Source of the DNA: an uncultured Bacilli bacterium
GTDB taxonomy: Bacteria > Bacillota_I > Bacilli_A > RF39 > UBA660
Direction: 5' to 3'
DNA: 42,989 bases
NCBI GenBank assembly: GCA_934087065.1
Contig: CAKOIS010000007.1
Location: 1 to 42,989 of the forward strand
Shown here: positions 41,161-42,989 of the stretch, in pieces
Numbering within the stretch: the first letter of the stretch is position 1
Layout: each line of letters opens with the position of its first letter
The notes under the pieces: generated by a model
The model's database searches: none
What the model saw: the letters and a program-made list of their open reading frames with translations, nothing else
Told to the model about the DNA's origin: nothing
Program-made: the position numbers and the translations under genes

Positions 41161-41376
41161 CAATCTGAAGCCACACGTACTTTATAGCTTATTCCCCATA
41201 TCAAAAGTGTTATCACACTTGATACCAAAATTAAATTTTCACAACTGGCACTCACGCGCTAGAAAGTATTAGTCTTTCTAGCACAGGTTAGTCAGTATTC
41301 ATTTTTTTGCTTACCACCAACTTGCGTCAGTGGAAACGTCCGAAAGGGTTTTCGGACGGTCGTCAAGAGACACAGT
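41161..41376 (-). other. Structured non-coding region between target gene and template repeat
   Basis: No open frame of note lies here. Three perfect hairpins are visible: CGTCCGAAA/TTTCGGACG with a 4-nt loop (41337-41358), GCTAGAAAG/CTTTCTAGC (41259-41283), and AAGTGT/ACACTT (41205-41220). An outer 8-bp pair GTGGAAAC/GTTTCCAC (41330-41337 with 41393-41400) encloses the first and reaches into the last codons of the target gene. The region is probably the 5' part of the template RNA or holds target-side cruciform signals. No T run follows the GC-rich hairpins, so they are not ordinary terminators. Confidence 0.6.
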
Positions 41377-42903
41377 TTAGCATCCACTTGAAGTTTCCAC
41401 TATTTCATATGGTGTCTCTGATGTCCCATTTCCTGTACTATATTTGATACAAGATTTAAGAGAAATGGTGGGACGCACGGCGCTAGTGAGGTCCACGAAG
41501 TTGTTGTGCAAGTACGCATTGCCGGAATTCCAGTTCCACACGCGCGCGTCAGACCCATCCCAGCGCATAGGCGACAAGGACCACCAAGAAGTTGATACTT
41601 GTGTTCCAGTACTATTACTTATAAACCATGCATATGGTGTACTCATTTTTTGGAATGCTACTCCCCCTGCATAACTTATTTCATCTGCTGTCATTAAAGA
41701 AACAGGATAATCTAGTTTTGCACTTGTATTATCTACGCTGAATGCGCCTTTTATATCTGTACAATTATATGATGGGTTTGCTTCTGCTCCATTTGTATCA
41801 TAGTCCATTCTATAGTATGGTGCAAAGTTGAATTCAGCGCTTGCACTATATGTTTGTCCTGTTCCTAAACTTCTATCATTACAATATACTGCACTTGTAC
41901 TTAAGTATTTTGTATAATTTATTAAGTTGTTTTGATACCACAAATCAATAAACGTTTTTATTGTACTATCTGTTGTATTATTTCTAATTGTATCAAGTGA
42001 TGTATCTTCTCCATATTTGTATCCTACGTATTTTGGACTATTACTGTTGGTATTAAATTTACTTGTTCCTATGTTACCAGTGGTTGTATCATGACTTGTT
42101 CCTACATAAAGTAGTCTTATACTAGAGTCATGATTAGTTCTTATTATTCTCCAGTAGTAACCTGCAATTTTAACCCAGTTGTTTGTTGTATTTCCTGCAT
42201 AGTAGTATACTTCTTTTGGCGAGTCTGTTATACCTGTTATATTTTCTGTTGAAGTAAATAGTGTTCCTGTTGTAGTTGTAGTTAAAGGTGTTGCAAAGTT
42301 ATTTGTGCCATTATTGTTATTACTTCTTGTACTTCTTGTTGGGTTATCAGCTAGTATTTGACTTAAAAGTGTCGGCTCTTCTGTTCCCCCAGTTATAAAT
42401 AGTGTTCCACTTAGTTTCTTACCCATATCATCACTTTGGTCTACACTTTCATCATTTGCATACTTAAATTCAATAGTGTAACTTTGTGTTACTCCATTAG
42501 GTATTAATACACTATAAGCTAGTATTGTATCTGTTGCTATACTAGACTTTGGTATATCTTTAAACTCAGTCATATTGTATCCATTGTTTGTACTAGTTAT
42601 TTTGTATTGTAAATATCCTTCTGTTACAAAAGTATTTAACAAATCTTTTATTACTATATTATATTTGTATTCTGTCTTAGTATCATTTTTAATAGTAAAT
42701 GTTTTAGTTTTTTGCCAGCCTGGTTCTATATCAGTTTCTGTTAAAGCTCCATCACTATCTGTAAATACTATTTGTAAGTTAGCACTTGTTACACTTACAT
42801 CTTTTCCCTTTCCTATTATTTGTGTTGTAAAGTAAGCTAGTGATACACTTAGTACTACTACAAGTAAGCTTACTATTACAAGTGTTAATTGCTTTCTTTG
42901 CAT
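41377..42903 (-). CDS. DGR target: membrane-anchored TasA-like protein with variable C-type-lectin/FGE-like domain
   Basis: This is a 508-residue surface protein. Residues 1-25 form a signal/anchor of the TasA type (LVIVSLLVVVLSVSLAYFT). Residues about 30-170 are a beta-sandwich like TasA/camelysin (DIEPGWQKTKTFTIKN). A Ser/Asn/Thr-rich linker follows (about 180-225), and from about 228 to the end lies a domain with WRIIR, WWSLSP, VWNWN and VRPTISLK, typical of FGE/C-type-lectin DGR targets. The variable residues are Arg447, Asp449, Asp452, Arg454, Gly461, Tyr464, His466, Phe469, Leu472 and Ser474. All correspond to adenine-containing codons in the template at 41032-41150. AAGGAGAGC precedes the ATG at 42903. 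Ligand unknown; a role in binding hosts, neighbours or phage is inferred from other DGR targets. Confidence 0.88.
   Translation of the reverse strand: MQRKQLTLVIVSLLVVVLSVSLAYFTTQIIGKGKDVSVTSANLQIVFTDSDGALTETDIEPGWQKTKTFTIKNDTKTEYKYNIVIKDLLNTFVTEGYLQYKITSTNNGYNMTEFKDIPKSSIATDTILAYSVLIPNGVTQSYTIEFKYANDESVDQSDDMGKKLSGTLFITGGTEEPTLLSQILADNPTRSTRSNNNNGTNNFATPLTTTTTGTLFTSTENITGITDSPKEVYYYAGNTTNNWVKIAGYYWRIIRTNHDSSIRLLYVGTSHDTTTGNIGTSKFNTNSNSPKYVGYKYGEDTSLDTIRNNTTDSTIKTFIDLWYQNNLINYTKYLSTSAVYCNDRSLGTGQTYSASAEFNFAPYYRMDYDTNGAEANPSYNCTDIKGAFSVDNTSAKLDYPVSLMTADEISYAGGVAFQKMSTPYAWFISNSTGTQVSTSWWSLSPMRWDGSDARVWNWNSGNAYLHNNFVDLTSAVRPTISLKSCIKYSTGNGTSETPYEIVETSSGC
41466..41584 (-). repeat. Variable repeat (VR) in the target gene
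   Basis: This is the 119-bp partner of the template repeat, encoding residues about 441-480 of the target. The frame is intact. Differences cluster in ten codons that contain template adenines, plus one codon (Thr ACT in template, Met446 ATG here) changed at non-adenine positions. The 3' end GCCGTGCGTCCCACC differs from the template by one base, as expected for an IMH/IMH* pair. Confidence 0.92.
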
Positions 42904-42934
42904 ATTTAATGCTCTCCTTTCTTTTTAAGACACG

Positions 42935-42962
42935 AAAAAATGGGTAGAGTTATTCTATCCAT
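42935..42962 (-). terminator. Terminator of an upstream gene beyond the window
   Basis: On the minus strand ATGGATAGA (42962-42954) pairs with TCTACCCAT (42948-42940) with one mismatch, followed by six T. It lies 32 bp before the target gene start, so either an upstream minus-strand gene ends just outside the window, or it acts as an attenuator in the target's leader. Confidence 0.6.
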
Positions 42963-42989
42963 TTAATTGCACATGAAAAACTATAGTTA

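Noticed and set aside
41444..41674. Plus-strand frame of 76 codons over the variable repeat
   Set aside because: It is an antisense shadow of the target gene with no ribosome binding site.

Overview
The window reads as chromosomal DNA of an AT-rich, low-GC Gram-positive bacterium (Bacillota). An uncultured Bacilli lineage related to RF39-type or Erysipelotrichia-like organisms is my best guess, but it is an inference. Supporting signs are a lipoteichoic acid synthase, a Dlt-like operon, a proline T-box, a YolD/UvrX-type polymerase pair, a YutD protein, a YunB sporulation protein, classic TTGACA/TATAAT promoters and strong purine-rich ribosome binding sites. TGA works as a stop codon (for example in an ATGA start/stop overlap at 2193-2196), so this is the standard bacterial code.

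Layout. 1-266: the start of a DUF1016/YhcG-like nuclease, cut by the window edge. 700-6089: a Dlt-like operon for esterifying an envelope polymer, with an unexpected PLP-dependent decarboxylase between the ligase and the carrier protein. 6082-8401: acpS and ltaS converge on that operon, so carrier activation and polymer synthesis sit beside it. 8467-11315: a Y-family polymerase with its YolD-like partner and small genes. 11436-13445: an internally duplicated metallophosphoesterase whose first copy has lost its metal ligands. 13526-19070: tRNA-Ala, pepT, yvcK, a VanY-like protein with all its zinc ligands replaced, an AlkD-like protein and T-box-controlled proS. 19302-21470: a BtaA-like transferase and two unknown genes, one of them nuclease-like. 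21559-22654: twelve tRNAs on the minus strand (Val-Thr-Tyr-Gln-Lys-Leu-Ser-fMet-Asp-Phe-Arg-Pro). 22714-31926: S1-domain, YutH-like, YutD, YunB, ferredoxin, pseudouridine synthase, DD-carboxypeptidase, lipoprotein and uppP genes. 31950-40648: an M3 peptidase, two tandem coiled-coil paralogues, and an rmuC operon in which two HELAH metallopeptidase-like paralogues flank a slipin.

The most striking system is at the right end. A 119-bp GC-rich block at 41032-41150 repeats the 3' coding end (41466-41584) of a surface protein gene at 41377-42903. Seventeen positions differ, and 14 of these fall on adenines of the 41032-41150 copy in the gene's orientation, mostly in AAC/AAT codons. This is the signature of a diversity-generating retroelement: template repeat, variable repeat, and a C-type-lectin/FGE-like target domain on a membrane-anchored, TasA-like protein. 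No reverse transcriptase is encoded anywhere in the window, so it must lie outside, act in trans, or have been lost. The non-coding stretch between gene and template (41161-41376) is rich in stable hairpins.

Two further systems deserve attention. The first is the Dlt-like operon, whose decarboxylase and altered adenylation pocket suggest a substrate other than D-alanine. The second is a promoter-embedded near-palindrome (TACCAAATATGGTA) shared by two distant genes.
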